This document shows positions 25,225 through 33,071 of a DNA stretch of 64,000 bases, piece by piece. Each line of letters begins with the position of its first letter. The stretch's first letter is position 1. The translations under genes were made by a program, and so were the position numbers. Under the pieces are notes generated by a model, which did not search any database, was not told the origin of the DNA, and saw only the letters and a list, made by a program, of their open reading frames with translations. The stretch is from Collinsella sp. (GTDB lineage Bacteria > Actinomycetota > Coriobacteriia > Coriobacteriales > Coriobacteriaceae): positions 1 to 64,000 of the forward strand of contig DXZU01000030.1 in assembly GCA_019419525.1 (NCBI GenBank), given 5' to 3'.

Positions 25225-25968
25225 CTAGATGTCAAAAACGTAGCGAGACCCAACGATCCGCTGACGACCGATGATAAACGGCCGCCGTTGCTCATCGAAA
25301 AAGAAGGCTTCCATATAAAACAAGGGTTCGCCAACGGGAACTGCCAACAACCGAGCGACCTCGGGCGACGCGCACGCGATCTCAAGCGTGCATGGGTCGG
25401 TAAACGCGGGCGTGCGGCCCGTCCGGTTGCGCACGAACTCAAAAATGGATTGGTTAGATAGAGGTGCCGTTGATAGATAGGCGTTGTCCTCGTAAACATA
25501 TATGTTGTTCTCGAGCATGACAGGGACGCCATCGGCAGCACGCACGCGCTCAACGCAGATCAAGTCAGTTCCAACGGGAACACCAAAGAACTGTGCTTCG
25601 GTGGAATCCGCCGGCAGTATCTTTCTCGAAATGACGCACGCCCCCGGCTCCATTCCGTTAACGCGGCATGCGTCCGAAAAACTCTGGACGTCATCCTTCT
25701 GGCGAATCTTGCGTTTGAGCTTGGGGGCATTGACAAACGTGCCTTTCCCCTGTCGCTTCGTTAGATAGCCCTGCTGGACGAGCTCCTCAATAGCGCGTCG
25801 CACGGTAACGCGGCCAACTTTATAGCTCTCAGCCAATTCGAATTCGTTGGGTATCCGCGCACCTGCCTTGTAGGCACCGGAGTTGATTTCGTTTTTGATG
25901 ATATCGATAACCTGTTGGTACAGCGGTATCGCTGCTTTACCGTCAGTTAGCCCTTCAGTCGGTGGCAT
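25225..25968 (-). CDS. GntR-family regulator, HutC/FrlR subfamily (UTRA domain)
   Basis: A 247-residue regulator. The N-terminal winged helix is PLYQQVIDIIKNEINSG...GRVTVRRAIEELVQQGYL (about 15-75), then a C-terminal UTRA effector domain (about 95-245) with TDLICVERVR and PLFYMEAFFFD. UTRA domains bind small phosphorylated sugars or amino acid derivatives, so fructoselysine 6-phosphate is a reasonable effector. It lies immediately upstream of the frl-type operon in the same direction, and probably acts on the palindrome at 25049-25071. Confidence 0.88.
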   Translation of the reverse strand: MPPTEGLTDGKAAIPLYQQVIDIIKNEINSGAYKAGARIPNEFELAESYKVGRVTVRRAIEELVQQGYLTKRQGKGTFVNAPKLKRKIRQKDDVQSFSDACRVNGMEPGACVISRKILPADSTEAQFFGVPVGTDLICVERVRAADGVPVMLENNIYVYEDNAYLSTAPLSNQSIFEFVRNRTGRTPAFTDPCTLEIACASPEVARLLAVPVGEPLFYMEAFFFDEQRRPFIIGRQRIVGSRYVFDI

Positions 25969-25999
25969 ATACCCTCTCCAAGCACAATTAAGTCTAAAA

Positions 26000-26034
26000 C
26001 GGGCTTAAGGGCATTCAACAAGTCCTTAAGCCCG
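26000..26034. terminator. 11-bp inverted repeat between HAD gene and gntR
   Basis: CGGGCTTAAGG (26000-26010) and CCTTAAGCCCG (26024-26034), perfect, with TTTT following on the minus strand. It fits a terminator of the HAD gene ending at 26119, but it also lies only 32 bases before gntR and is surrounded by further CTTAA half-sites, so an operator role cannot be excluded. Confidence 0.55.
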
Positions 26035-26118
26035 CATTGGCTTAAAGTATGCTAGGTGTCGCACCAAAATGTCGGCTATTTACTCATCTGACCCGAAAAA
26101 CGCGCAACTACCGCGCTC

Positions 26119-26778
26119 CTAAGAAAGCGTGAGCAGCTCCGGCAGCTGGTCGATAATCTTGTCCGCAGCATCCTGGCTAAAGCCAAAGCGCTCCTCGCGC
26201 TTGGCAATGACCGTCAGGCCGGCTCGCTTACCCGCGGTAATGCCCGGAACGGAATCCTCAACGCAGCAGCAACGGACCGCAGGCAGCCCCAACAGGTCCA
26301 GCGCATGCAGGTAGATGTCGGGCTCGGGCTTGCTCTCCTTAAACTGCTCGCCGCTCACCACATACTCAAAGGCATCCGACAGCCCGCATGCATTGAGCAC
26401 TTCCTCGATGCTATCCATGGGAGACGAGCTGGCAAGCGCCACGCGAACGCCGCGGCGCGGCAGCTCGCGAATCGTATCCACAGCGCCCGGGTTAATCAAA
26501 GCCTGGTAGTCACGCGGACGCTTATGCGCCCACTCGTCCCAACGGGCCAATGCTTCCTCGCCAGTGAAGTGCCCTTTACCGGCGCGCTCAAACCAATCGA
26601 CCAGCATATGCAGGAAGAACTGATGTGAGGTACCAACCTGCCCGTTCAACTCCTCTTGGGTCAGATTCAACCCAAGCTCCTTGGCAAACGCGGCAGTCTC
26701 GCCCAGGTAGTAATACTCGGTATCGACAATGACGCCGTCCATGTCAAAGATAACGGCGTCGAACGGAAATGCGGACAC
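26119..26778 (-). CDS. HAD-superfamily phosphatase/phosphoglucomutase-like
   Basis: A 219-residue HAD subfamily I enzyme with nucleophile motif VIFDMDGVIVDTEYYY (Asp pair near residues 9-11), cap domain, motif II LASSSPMDS and motif III/IV CVEDSVPGI. It resembles beta-phosphoglucomutase and small sugar-phosphate phosphatases. The GTG start at 26778 has GGGAGG five bases upstream; longer in-frame starts lie inside the preceding terminator hairpin. Substrate unknown. Confidence 0.87.
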   Translation of the reverse strand: MSAFPFDAVIFDMDGVIVDTEYYYLGETAAFAKELGLNLTQEELNGQVGTSHQFFLHMLVDWFERAGKGHFTGEEALARWDEWAHKRPRDYQALINPGAVDTIRELPRRGVRVALASSSPMDSIEEVLNACGLSDAFEYVVSGEQFKESKPEPDIYLHALDLLGLPAVRCCCVEDSVPGITAGKRAGLTVIAKREERFGFSQDAADKIIDQLPELLTLS

Positions 26779-26797
26779 GGCACCCTCCCTAGCAAAA

Positions 26798-26819
26798 GGG
26801 CGCCCGCAAGCGGACGCCC
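26798..26819 (-). terminator. Terminator of the Cof-type HAD gene
   Basis: GGGCGcCCGC / GCGGaCGCCC hairpin with a two-base loop and TTTTGC following on the minus strand. Confidence 0.7.
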
Positions 26820-26841
26820 GAACCATGCACTATCGGCGATT

Positions 26842-27684
26842 CTAACCCAGCAGCTTATCCAGCGCCACCGCAATACCGTCTTCGTTGTTGTTGGCGGTCA
26901 CCATCTGGGCCACGGCCTTGACTTCATCGACAGCGTTACCCATGGCGACGCCGGTACCAGCCCACTCGATCATGGACTTGTCGTTCTGGCCGTCGCCAAA
27001 CGAGACGACCTCGCTGGCATCGATGCCGAGCTTGGGCAGGGCACCCTCGAGCGCACGGGCCTTATCGATACCGGGCGCCGTGTACTCAAAATACCAGTCG
27101 GCCGTAAACATGCCCGAAAGCGTCTGCTTAAAGGGCGCATACATCTCCTCGTAATGCGCCTGCAGATAGGCCGGGTCGCCCGCAGTGAGTAGCTTGTCCA
27201 CGGGATAAGCATCAGCGACCTCATGCAGGCTCTCCACCTCGCGAATCTTAAGATCGCACGCGTCGCGCTCATACTTGACAATATTCTTCTGCGAGCCGTC
27301 AGGCAGCGTGATCATGCAGCGGTACGAATCCTCGACGTGCAGATCGCGACCAAGCGAAATCATAGGGATCACGTCAAAATTACGCAGGTGATCAATCAGA
27401 CGGTGCAGCTCGTCAGCCGGCATGGCCTGGTCAAAAAGGACCTCATCGGTCTGAGCGTCGACCACATGCGCGCCATTAAAGGCAACCAGCAAACCGTCAT
27501 GGTTTTGAAGGTCGAGCTCCTGGGCCAGGGCGTGCAGCCCCCATGCGGGACGGCCCGAAGCCAAGATGAGCTTAATACCCGACTCCTGCGCCGCGAGCAG
27601 CTTCTCGCGCGTACGCGGGCTGATGACCTTTTGGTCGTTGGTGAGCGTACCGTCGATATCCATTGCGATGGCTTTGATTGCCAT
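26842..27684 (-). CDS. Cof-type HAD-IIB hydrolase
   Basis: A 280-residue HAD-IIB phosphatase. Motif I is MDIDGTLTND (Asp8/Asp10 region), motif II LASGRPAWG, and the C-terminal motif VVSFGDGQNDKSMIEW. The C2 cap lies between them. Such enzymes dephosphorylate sugar phosphates, pyridoxal phosphate or flavin precursors with broad range. The start at 27684 has GGGAGG five bases upstream. It is a single-gene unit with its own terminator. Confidence 0.88.
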   Translation of the reverse strand: MAIKAIAMDIDGTLTNDQKVISPRTREKLLAAQESGIKLILASGRPAWGLHALAQELDLQNHDGLLVAFNGAHVVDAQTDEVLFDQAMPADELHRLIDHLRNFDVIPMISLGRDLHVEDSYRCMITLPDGSQKNIVKYERDACDLKIREVESLHEVADAYPVDKLLTAGDPAYLQAHYEEMYAPFKQTLSGMFTADWYFEYTAPGIDKARALEGALPKLGIDASEVVSFGDGQNDKSMIEWAGTGVAMGNAVDEVKAVAQMVTANNNEDGIAVALDKLLG

Positions 27685-27858
27685 ATGTGCCTCCCTGTCA
27701 TTGAGCAACCTTGTCTGAGCCATCATACAGAACACCCACGGCGGCGCTGTTTGCAACGGGAAAAATGTCACATTGTCCCAAACATGAACGGCGTGCCTTC
27801 GACGATTGCGATGCCCGTCGAGGCGCCTCCCGATACATTCCATTCTATCCAGATAGCA

Positions 27859-27890
27859 AAGGGCCCGCATCCCAACGGATACGGGCCCTT
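27859..27890 (-). terminator. Terminator of pgi
   Basis: AAGGGCCCG and CGGGCCCTT arms (27859-27867 and 27882-27890) with an inner ATCC/GGAT stem. TTTGC follows on the minus strand. The bases up to the Cof-type gene start hold no gene. Confidence 0.8.
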
Positions 27891-27921
27891 GTCGGCTATG
27901 CGTTAGTTTTCGCAGCGAATC

Positions 27922-29616
27922 CTACTTACGGTGCGCGCGATAGAACTCGATGAGCGCCTGGGTCGAAGCGTCCTGCTCGGCCTTGGCGGCGTCGTCGTGG
28001 AAGGCAGGGGTGATCTGCTTGGCAAGCTGCTTGCCCAGCTCAACGCCCCACTGGTCGTAGGAGTCGATGCCCCAGACCGTACCCTCGACAAACGTGATGT
28101 GCTCGTACAGGGCGATGAGCTCGCCGAGCGCGAACGGGGTCAGCGTGTCGCCAAAGATCGAGGTCGTCGGACGGTTGCCCTCAAAGCAGCGAGCCGGGAC
28201 GATCTGCTCGGGCGTGCCCTCGGCGCGCACCTCATCGGCCGTCTTGCCAAAGGCGAGCGCCTTGGTCTGGGCCAGGAAGTTGCCCAGGAACAGCTCGTGC
28301 ACGTCCTGGCCGTTGTCGGTTGCAGGGTTGGCGGTGTTGGCGAAGGCGATGAAGTCGGCCGGAACCACCACGGTGCCCTGGTGCAGCAGCTGGTAGAAGG
28401 CATGCTGGCCGTTGGTGCCGGGCTCGCCCCAGAAGATTTCACCGGTGTCGGAGGTCACGGCGCTGCCGTCCCAGCGGACATGCTTGCCGTTGGACTCCAT
28501 GGTGAGCTGCTGCAGGTAGGCCGGGAAACGGTGCAGGTACTGGCAGTACGGCAGCACGGCGTGGCTCTTGGAACCGAAGAAGTTGACGTACCAGACGTTG
28601 AGCAGGCCCATCAACGCGACGGCGTTGTTCTCGAGCGGCGTGTTGCAGAAGTACTCGTCGATGGCGTGGAAGCCCTCGAGGAACTGCTGGAAGCGCTCGG
28701 GGCCGAGCACGACGATCAGCGACAGACCCACGGCGGAATCGACGGAGTAACGGCCGCCAACCCAGTTCCAGAAACCGAAGGCGTTGGCCGGATCGATACC
28801 GAAGGCCTCGACCTTGTCGAGTGCAGTGGAGACGGCAACGAAGTGCTTGGCCACGGCCTCGGCGTTCTGCTCATCGGAGCCGTCGATGGCGCCCTGGGCC
28901 TTGAGCTGCTCGAGCATCCAGGTCTTGACCTCGCGGGCGTTGGTGAGGGTCTCGAGCGTGGTGAAGGTCTTGGAGACGATAATCACGAGCGTGGTCTCGG
29001 GATCCAAACCCTTGAGCTTCTCGGCCTGGTCGTTGGGGTCGATGTTGGAGATGTAGCGGCAGTCTATACCGGCGTCGGCATAGGGGCGCAGAGCCTCGTA
29101 AGCCATGACCGGGCCCAGGTCGGAACCGCCGATGCCGATGGACACCAGGTGCTCGATCTTCTTGCCGGTAACGCCCTTCCACTCACCGGAGCGCACGCGC
29201 TCGGCGAAAGCATACATGCGATCGAGGACCTCGTGCACGTCGGCGACGACGTCCTGACCGTCAACGATGAGCTGGCCTTTCTCGCTCGCCGGACGGCGCA
29301 GCGCGGTGTGCAGGACGGCGCGGTCCTCGGTGGTGTTGATGTGCTCGCCGGAGAACATGGCGTCGCGGCGCTCCTCGAGCTTCACCTCGCGGGCAAGATC
29401 GCACAGCAGCTTGACGGTCTCATCGGTCACCAGGTTCTTGGACAGATCGAAGTGCAGGTCACCGGCGTCAAAGCTCAGCTTGTTCACGCGCTCGGCATCG
29501 GCGGCGAACCAGGCCTTGAGGTCGATACCTTCAGCCTCGAGCTTCTCCTGATGAGCCTCGAGCGCCTTCCAAGCGGCAGTCGACGTAGCATCGATAGGTG
29601 CGGCAACAGTTGCCAT
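27922..29616 (-). CDS. pgi: Glucose-6-phosphate isomerase
   Basis: A 564-residue glycolytic isomerase. SIS-fold motifs are IGIGGSDLGPVMAYEALRP, IIVSKTFTTLETLTN, the Glu-containing signature GQHAFYQLLHQGTVVVPADF and the catalytic-Lys segment DSYDQWGVELGKQLAK near the C-terminus. The start at 29616 has GAGGAGG upstream. It is longer than the Gram-positive short form and resembles the E. coli/actinobacterial long form. It would take in the glucose 6-phosphate released by the frl-type operon. Confidence 0.95.
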   Translation of the reverse strand: MATVAAPIDATSTAAWKALEAHQEKLEAEGIDLKAWFAADAERVNKLSFDAGDLHFDLSKNLVTDETVKLLCDLAREVKLEERRDAMFSGEHINTTEDRAVLHTALRRPASEKGQLIVDGQDVVADVHEVLDRMYAFAERVRSGEWKGVTGKKIEHLVSIGIGGSDLGPVMAYEALRPYADAGIDCRYISNIDPNDQAEKLKGLDPETTLVIIVSKTFTTLETLTNAREVKTWMLEQLKAQGAIDGSDEQNAEAVAKHFVAVSTALDKVEAFGIDPANAFGFWNWVGGRYSVDSAVGLSLIVVLGPERFQQFLEGFHAIDEYFCNTPLENNAVALMGLLNVWYVNFFGSKSHAVLPYCQYLHRFPAYLQQLTMESNGKHVRWDGSAVTSDTGEIFWGEPGTNGQHAFYQLLHQGTVVVPADFIAFANTANPATDNGQDVHELFLGNFLAQTKALAFGKTADEVRAEGTPEQIVPARCFEGNRPTTSIFGDTLTPFALGELIALYEHITFVEGTVWGIDSYDQWGVELGKQLAKQITPAFHDDAAKAEQDASTQALIEFYRAHRK

Positions 29617-29744
29617 AGAGTCCTCCTCAGCATACGAGCGCACGCCTCCATGCGCCCGGACATTCAGATGCCACTATTCTAGCGCAGGTCAAGACTATAA
29701 TCAGCGAGCGTTGCCAATCGGCCCCCAAACGGCAACCGACCAAA

Positions 29745-29805
29745 AAGGGACAGGTTTATTTTGGCAGGTCAAACGCTTTACCAGCCAAAAATAACCCGTC
29801 CCTTT
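29745..29805. repeat. 61-bp imperfect palindrome (GGGACAGGTT type)
   Basis: Outer arms of 26 bases (29745-29770 and 29780-29805) begin AAAGGGACAGGTTTATTTTG and are complementary with about four mismatches. It sits 10 bases past the stop of the 29816 gene, with a minus-strand T run, so it could end that transcript. The core GGGACAGGTT recurs at 1241, near 2455 and near 30481. Confidence 0.75.
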
Positions 29806-29815
29806 ATGGCAAATA

Positions 29816-30340
29816 TTAGGCCGCGGCGCAGACGCTACCGAGCAACTCACGCAGAGGAGACCCGATGCCCTCCAGCAGTTCGGGCGCGATGATGGCAAAA
29901 ACGGGAACCTCGCCGGCCCCCACGACGGCAGGCACCTTGCCCTCCGAGACGATACATCCATAAGGGACAAAACCGTCTTCGCCGACATCGAGCGCCGCCA
30001 TGCGACGGGCGAGCTCGCGCGCAAAGCCGGCAGTATCGGCATCGCCAATCGCCAAGACAAAGTCCACGCCTTCGTCGGTCGCCAGGGCCACGGCTTCGTC
30101 GATCAGCTCGTCTCCTCCGTCGCCTTCAACCGAGCCGCAGCGGAAAAGCACGCGCTCGAGCAGGGCGCGATCAACCGAGCCCAGCGCCGCCGAAACGAGC
30201 TCATCACGCGTGTGCTTGTCGCCTCCCAGCACGACCAGTGCCTTGGTGCCGCCATAGTGGGCAACCAATCGCCCGCACCAGCGAGCCACATCCCCATCCG
30301 CAACCAAGCGCGTCGGCATACCAAACCCATAGTTGACCAT
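29816..30340 (-). CDS. Truncated iron-alcohol-dehydrogenase-like N-terminal domain protein
   Basis: A 174-residue protein resembling only the N-terminal nucleotide-binding half of iron-containing alcohol dehydrogenases: NYGFGMPTRLVADGD, KALVVLGGDKHT, and EAVALATDEGVDFVLAIGDAD, where the family has a GGGSxxD loop. The metal-binding helical half is absent and the glycine loop is changed, so it is unlikely to be an active dehydrogenase. The ATG at 30340 fits the family start; an ATG at 30391 would add 17 residues. It may be a domain remnant or a binding protein of unknown role. Confidence 0.6.
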   Translation of the reverse strand: MVNYGFGMPTRLVADGDVARWCGRLVAHYGGTKALVVLGGDKHTRDELVSAALGSVDRALLERVLFRCGSVEGDGGDELIDEAVALATDEGVDFVLAIGDADTAGFARELARRMAALDVGEDGFVPYGCIVSEGKVPAVVGAGEVPVFAIIAPELLEGIGSPLRELLGSVCAAA

Positions 30341-30469
30341 TATCCCCACAACCCTTCCGTGCTTTATGGTGGTATCAATCGTTAGCCTCATGCTGCGAAG
30401 CGAGCTTTTCCGAGCTGTTACGCACTCTTTAGGGCTGCGTTAAAAACCCGATGCAGCCGCACGACCATA

Positions 30470-30488
30470 CCTGCCAAAAAGGGGCAGG
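30470..30488. repeat. Small GGGGCAGGTT hairpin
   Basis: CCTGCC (30470-30475) pairs with GGCAGG (30483-30488) around AAAAAGG. It shares the AGGGGCAGGTT core with the longer palindromes and lies directly upstream of the Y-family polymerase promoter. Confidence 0.5.
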
Positions 30489-30490
30489 TT

Positions 30491-30519
30491 TTGACGGTGT
30501 CCGGTCGAGCAGGTATTAT
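30491..30519 (+). promoter_or_regulatory. Promoter of the Y-family polymerase operon
   Basis: -35 TTGACG (30491-30496), exactly 17 bases, -10 TATTAT (30514-30519). The first LexA box begins at the next base. Confidence 0.8.
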
Positions 30520-30533
30520 CGAACAGGTATTCG
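30520..30533. promoter_or_regulatory. LexA/DinR SOS box 1
   Basis: CGAACAGGTATTCG matches the consensus CGAACRNRYGTTYG at 13 of 14 positions and lies directly after the -10 element. Confidence 0.75.
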
Positions 30534-30536
30534 ATA

Positions 30537-30550
30537 AGAACATGTGTTTG
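30537..30550. promoter_or_regulatory. LexA/DinR SOS box 2
   Basis: AGAACATGTGTTTG matches the consensus at 13 of 14 positions. It is spaced 17 bases (start to start) from box 1, ending 13 bases before the polymerase start codon. Confidence 0.7.
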
Positions 30551-30563
30551 ATGGGAGGCTCGG

Positions 30564-32069
30564 ATGGCGCACGAGCAGCACACCTACATCTGCATCGACC
30601 TCAAGACGTTTTACGCCAGTGTCGAGTGCGTCGACCGCGGACTCGACCCACTCACTACGTGCCTGGTCGTTGCCGACGAATCGCGCGGGCGCACGACCAT
30701 CTGCCTCGCCATCACACAGGCTATGAAGGACCTCGGGATACACAACCGCTGCCGTCTGTTCGAGATTCCCGACGGCATCGACTGCATCAAGGCCGTACCG
30801 CGCATGCAGCACTACATGGAGGTGTCGGCGAAAATCTACGGCATCTATCTGGAATACGTGAGTCCGCAAGACATTCACGTCTACTCCATCGACGAATGCT
30901 TTATCGACGTGACGCCCTATCTGGACCTCTATCACACCGATGCGGAAGGGTTCGCCTGCACGCTGCGCGACGAGGTCTTGGCGCGCACCGGCATCACGGC
31001 GACGGTCGGCATCGGCCCCAACCTATTCCAGGCCAAGGTAGCGCTCGACATTACCGCCAAGCACGTACCCAGCCGCATCGGCATACTCGACGACGGGACC
31101 TTTCGCAAGGAGATCTGGCCCCATCGCCCCATCACCGACATCTGGGGCATCGGCCCCGGCGTGGCGGCCCGTCTCGAGAAATACGGCGTCTACGACCTGA
31201 TGGGCGTCGCCGCACTCGACGAGAACCTGCTCTACGACGAACTCGGCGTCAATGCCGAATATCTCATCGACCACGCCTTCGGGCGCGAGCCGACAACCAT
31301 CGCCGATATCCAAGCCTATCGCCCGCAAGCAACCTCGACCACCACAGGACAGGTGCTCTCGAAGGGCTATGCCTACGAGCAGGCCTACACCGTCTTGCGC
31401 GAAATGGTCGACAACGCCGTGTTGGATCTAGTCGACAAGCACGTGGTGTGCGACAGCATCTCGCTCTTTGTGGGCTATGCAAGCGAGCGCGCCGACATAC
31501 GCCGGCTCAACGCCAGCGGCACGGCGCAGTATATAGACGGCTGCGGGCACCTGCGCTCGAGCACATCGAGCATCGAACCCACCGCAACTGCCGGCCCCGA
31601 GCTCGCGCCCCGTGCTCCCAAGCCCGTCCAGCGCGATGACGAAAGTCGTCGTCTGGTGCGCGAAGCGCAGGCAATCGATGGCATCTTTGTGGGCGAACAC
31701 GGCGGCAAACCGCGTGGTGGCTATGCCGCGCTCTTTGCGCACTCCAACGCCTCGCGAAAGCTGCCCGAGCGCACTAATTCGTTTAAGAAGATCATGGGGT
31801 ATTTCGATGACCTTTGGGCACAAACAGTCGATCCCAAACGACCGGTCAAGCGCATCAACCTGGGATTTGGCAACCTCATGCCCGAGGAATTTGCCACCAT
31901 CGATCTGTTCAGCGATATCGAGGCCGATGAGCGCGAGCGCGACCTGGCGCGCGCCGTCCTGGCCGTGAAAGGCAAGTACGGCAAGAACGCGCTCGTCAAG
32001 GGATTAAGCTTTACCGCCGGCGCCACCGCGCGCGAACGCAACGGCCAAGTTGGAGGACATCGTGCCTAA
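30564..32069 (+). CDS. Y-family (UmuC/DinB-type) translesion DNA polymerase
   Basis: A 501-residue error-prone polymerase. The palm motifs are CIDLKTFYASVECVDRG (first catalytic Asp) and YSIDECFIDVTPY (Asp-Glu pair); the helix-hairpin-helix-like segment is ITDIWGIGPGVAARLEKYG near 195, and the little finger is about 255-330. A Pro-rich insertion (about 335-355) precedes a C-terminal extension. GGGAGG precedes the ATG. Two LexA boxes overlap the promoter, so it should be induced by DNA damage. It is followed by the overlapping YolD gene, the UvrX/YqjW-YolD pairing of Firmicutes. Confidence 0.92.
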   Translation: MAHEQHTYICIDLKTFYASVECVDRGLDPLTTCLVVADESRGRTTICLAITQAMKDLGIHNRCRLFEIPDGIDCIKAVPRMQHYMEVSAKIYGIYLEYVSPQDIHVYSIDECFIDVTPYLDLYHTDAEGFACTLRDEVLARTGITATVGIGPNLFQAKVALDITAKHVPSRIGILDDGTFRKEIWPHRPITDIWGIGPGVAARLEKYGVYDLMGVAALDENLLYDELGVNAEYLIDHAFGREPTTIADIQAYRPQATSTTTGQVLSKGYAYEQAYTVLREMVDNAVLDLVDKHVVCDSISLFVGYASERADIRRLNASGTAQYIDGCGHLRSSTSSIEPTATAGPELAPRAPKPVQRDDESRRLVREAQAIDGIFVGEHGGKPRGGYAALFAHSNASRKLPERTNSFKKIMGYFDDLWAQTVDPKRPVKRINLGFGNLMPEEFATIDLFSDIEADERERDLARAVLAVKGKYGKNALVKGLSFTAGATARERNGQVGGHRA

Positions 32070-32487
32070 ACCCAAGCAGCAGCCCGTGCGCCCGCCGACC
32101 GCCTTCGAGCGCCTGGCGGACCCCGAGGGCAGACGCCGCGCCGCCGACCCCAACCTCACTGCCAACGGTGCCGTGCGCGCCAACCGCGCCGCACAGTTTA
32201 TGCCCTTTGCCGCCCTCACGGGATACTACGAACTCGTGCGCAAGCAGGAAATCACCGTCGAGTCAAAACGTGAGCTCACGGAAGAAAAAGCCCTCGTACT
32301 TTCTAAAAAGCTCGAGGGTCTCAAACGTGGCGACTTGGTTCGTGTCACCTATTACGATACATACGGCTATCGCAGCCGCACCGGCATCCTCGACGAGGCG
32401 CTCCCCGCCTTCAAGCTCCTCAAGCTCCGAGGCATCGCCATCGACTTCGACGACATCCAAGACATCGAACTGCGCGGACGAGCCTAG
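32062..32487 (+). CDS. YolD-like family protein
   Basis: A 141-residue protein. The family signature NRAAQFMPFAALTGYYELVRK near residue 50 and the C-terminal beta domain (GDLVRVTYYDTYGYRSRTG) match YolD-like proteins, which are found next to Y-family polymerases and are thought to act with them like UmuD. The GTG start at 32062 has GGAGG five bases upstream and overlaps the polymerase gene by 8 bases, so the two are translationally coupled and SOS-controlled together. Confidence 0.85.
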   Translation: MPKPKQQPVRPPTAFERLADPEGRRRAADPNLTANGAVRANRAAQFMPFAALTGYYELVRKQEITVESKRELTEEKALVLSKKLEGLKRGDLVRVTYYDTYGYRSRTGILDEALPAFKLLKLRGIAIDFDDIQDIELRGRA

Positions 32488-32513
32488 CCAAGGAAGCGCA
32501 TCCAGGGCGGCGC

Positions 32514-32897
32514 TTACAGCGTCATGACGTAGTAGCCCGCGTCTTTCACGGCCGTCTCGAGGACACCACGATCAACCGGCTGCTTAGAGCGCACGCGTGC
32601 CGTGTGGTCCGCATACGTCACCGTTGCCCACACGCCATCCAGCGCATTGAGAGCATTGGCTACGTTCTGAGCGCAGCCGTCACAGTTCATGCCGCCGATG
32701 AGCAGCTCATCGCTATAGGGATAGTGTGACGCATCGGTATCCACCACAACAACCTTTTTGGCCTTCTTGCCGCTCGTACCATCGCTGCAGCAACTCTTCC
32801 CGTGTGTCGAAGCGGCAATGCGACGCAGTCCAAAAAACATGCCGACGGCAATGACGGCCAGCACGATGAGATTCGCAGGGTTGAGCAAGTCACTCAT
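32514..32897 (-). CDS. Membrane-anchored heavy-metal-associated (HMA) domain protein
   Basis: A 127-residue protein: one N-terminal transmembrane helix (about 8-26, ANLIVLAVIAVGMFFGL), a CC-containing linker, and a C-terminal HMA fold with GGMNCDGCAQNVANALNAL, where the CxxC binds Cu(I) or a similar metal. It resembles a membrane-tethered copper chaperone. The ATG at 32897 has GGGGAG upstream. A CsoR-like operator lies 30 bases before it. It is convergent with yolD, with only 26 bases between stop codons. Confidence 0.85.
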   Translation of the reverse strand: MSDLLNPANLIVLAVIAVGMFFGLRRIAASTHGKSCCSDGTSGKKAKKVVVVDTDASHYPYSDELLIGGMNCDGCAQNVANALNALDGVWATVTYADHTARVRSKQPVDRGVLETAVKDAGYYVMTL

Positions 32898-32926
32898 GCG
32901 CTCCCCTTTCAAGTAGCACTATCTAG

Positions 32927-32942
32927 ATACCCCCATGGGGTG
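32927..32942. promoter_or_regulatory. CsoR/RcnR-like GC palindrome upstream of the HMA gene
   Basis: ATACCCCCATGGGGTG with a perfect CCCCATGGGG centre (32931-32940). CsoR-family repressors recognise TAC-C4/5-x-G4/5-TA type sites ahead of copper genes, and the downstream gene is a CxxC copper-type protein. No csoR gene is in the window. Confidence 0.5.
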
Positions 32943-33005
32943 CCCCCATCTTAACCCAAAATCATGTCTGTTCGGTCAATTAGTTTCCCTCTTCAAACTT
33001 TTTTG

Positions 33006-33033
33006 TTGACCATGGCTTACTTTCGTGTATAAG
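33006..33033 (+). promoter_or_regulatory. Promoter of the DUF3793-flavodoxin operon
   Basis: -35 TTGACC (33006-33011), a 16-base spacer and -10 TATAAG (33028-33033), about 38 bases before the GTG start. Confidence 0.65.
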
Positions 33034-33052
33034 TTTTCCTAGGCTAACAGTT
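33034..33052. promoter_or_regulatory. Possible DtxR/IdeR-like iron box
   Basis: TTTTCCTAGGCTAACAGTT agrees with the iron-box consensus (TTAGGTTAGGCTAACCTAA) at 11 of 19 positions, all of the central TAGGCTAAC included. It lies immediately after the -10. The match is one-sided, so it is only a candidate. Confidence 0.3.
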
Positions 33053-33071
33053 TAGATCCGTAAGGAGCGCC

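Noticed and set aside
26000..26034. Operator of the GntR regulator
   Set aside because: The perfect stem followed by TTTT on the minus strand fits termination of the preceding HAD gene better; kept as terminator with the operator option noted.
27931..29682. 583-codon plus-strand frame opposite pgi
   Set aside because: Fully antisense to the well-supported pgi gene and of low-complexity Val/Leu/Gly/His composition.
30491..31639. Second plus-strand frame overlapping the Y-family polymerase
   Set aside because: It reads as Arg/His-rich out-of-frame translation of the polymerase gene, which has all catalytic motifs in the other frame.
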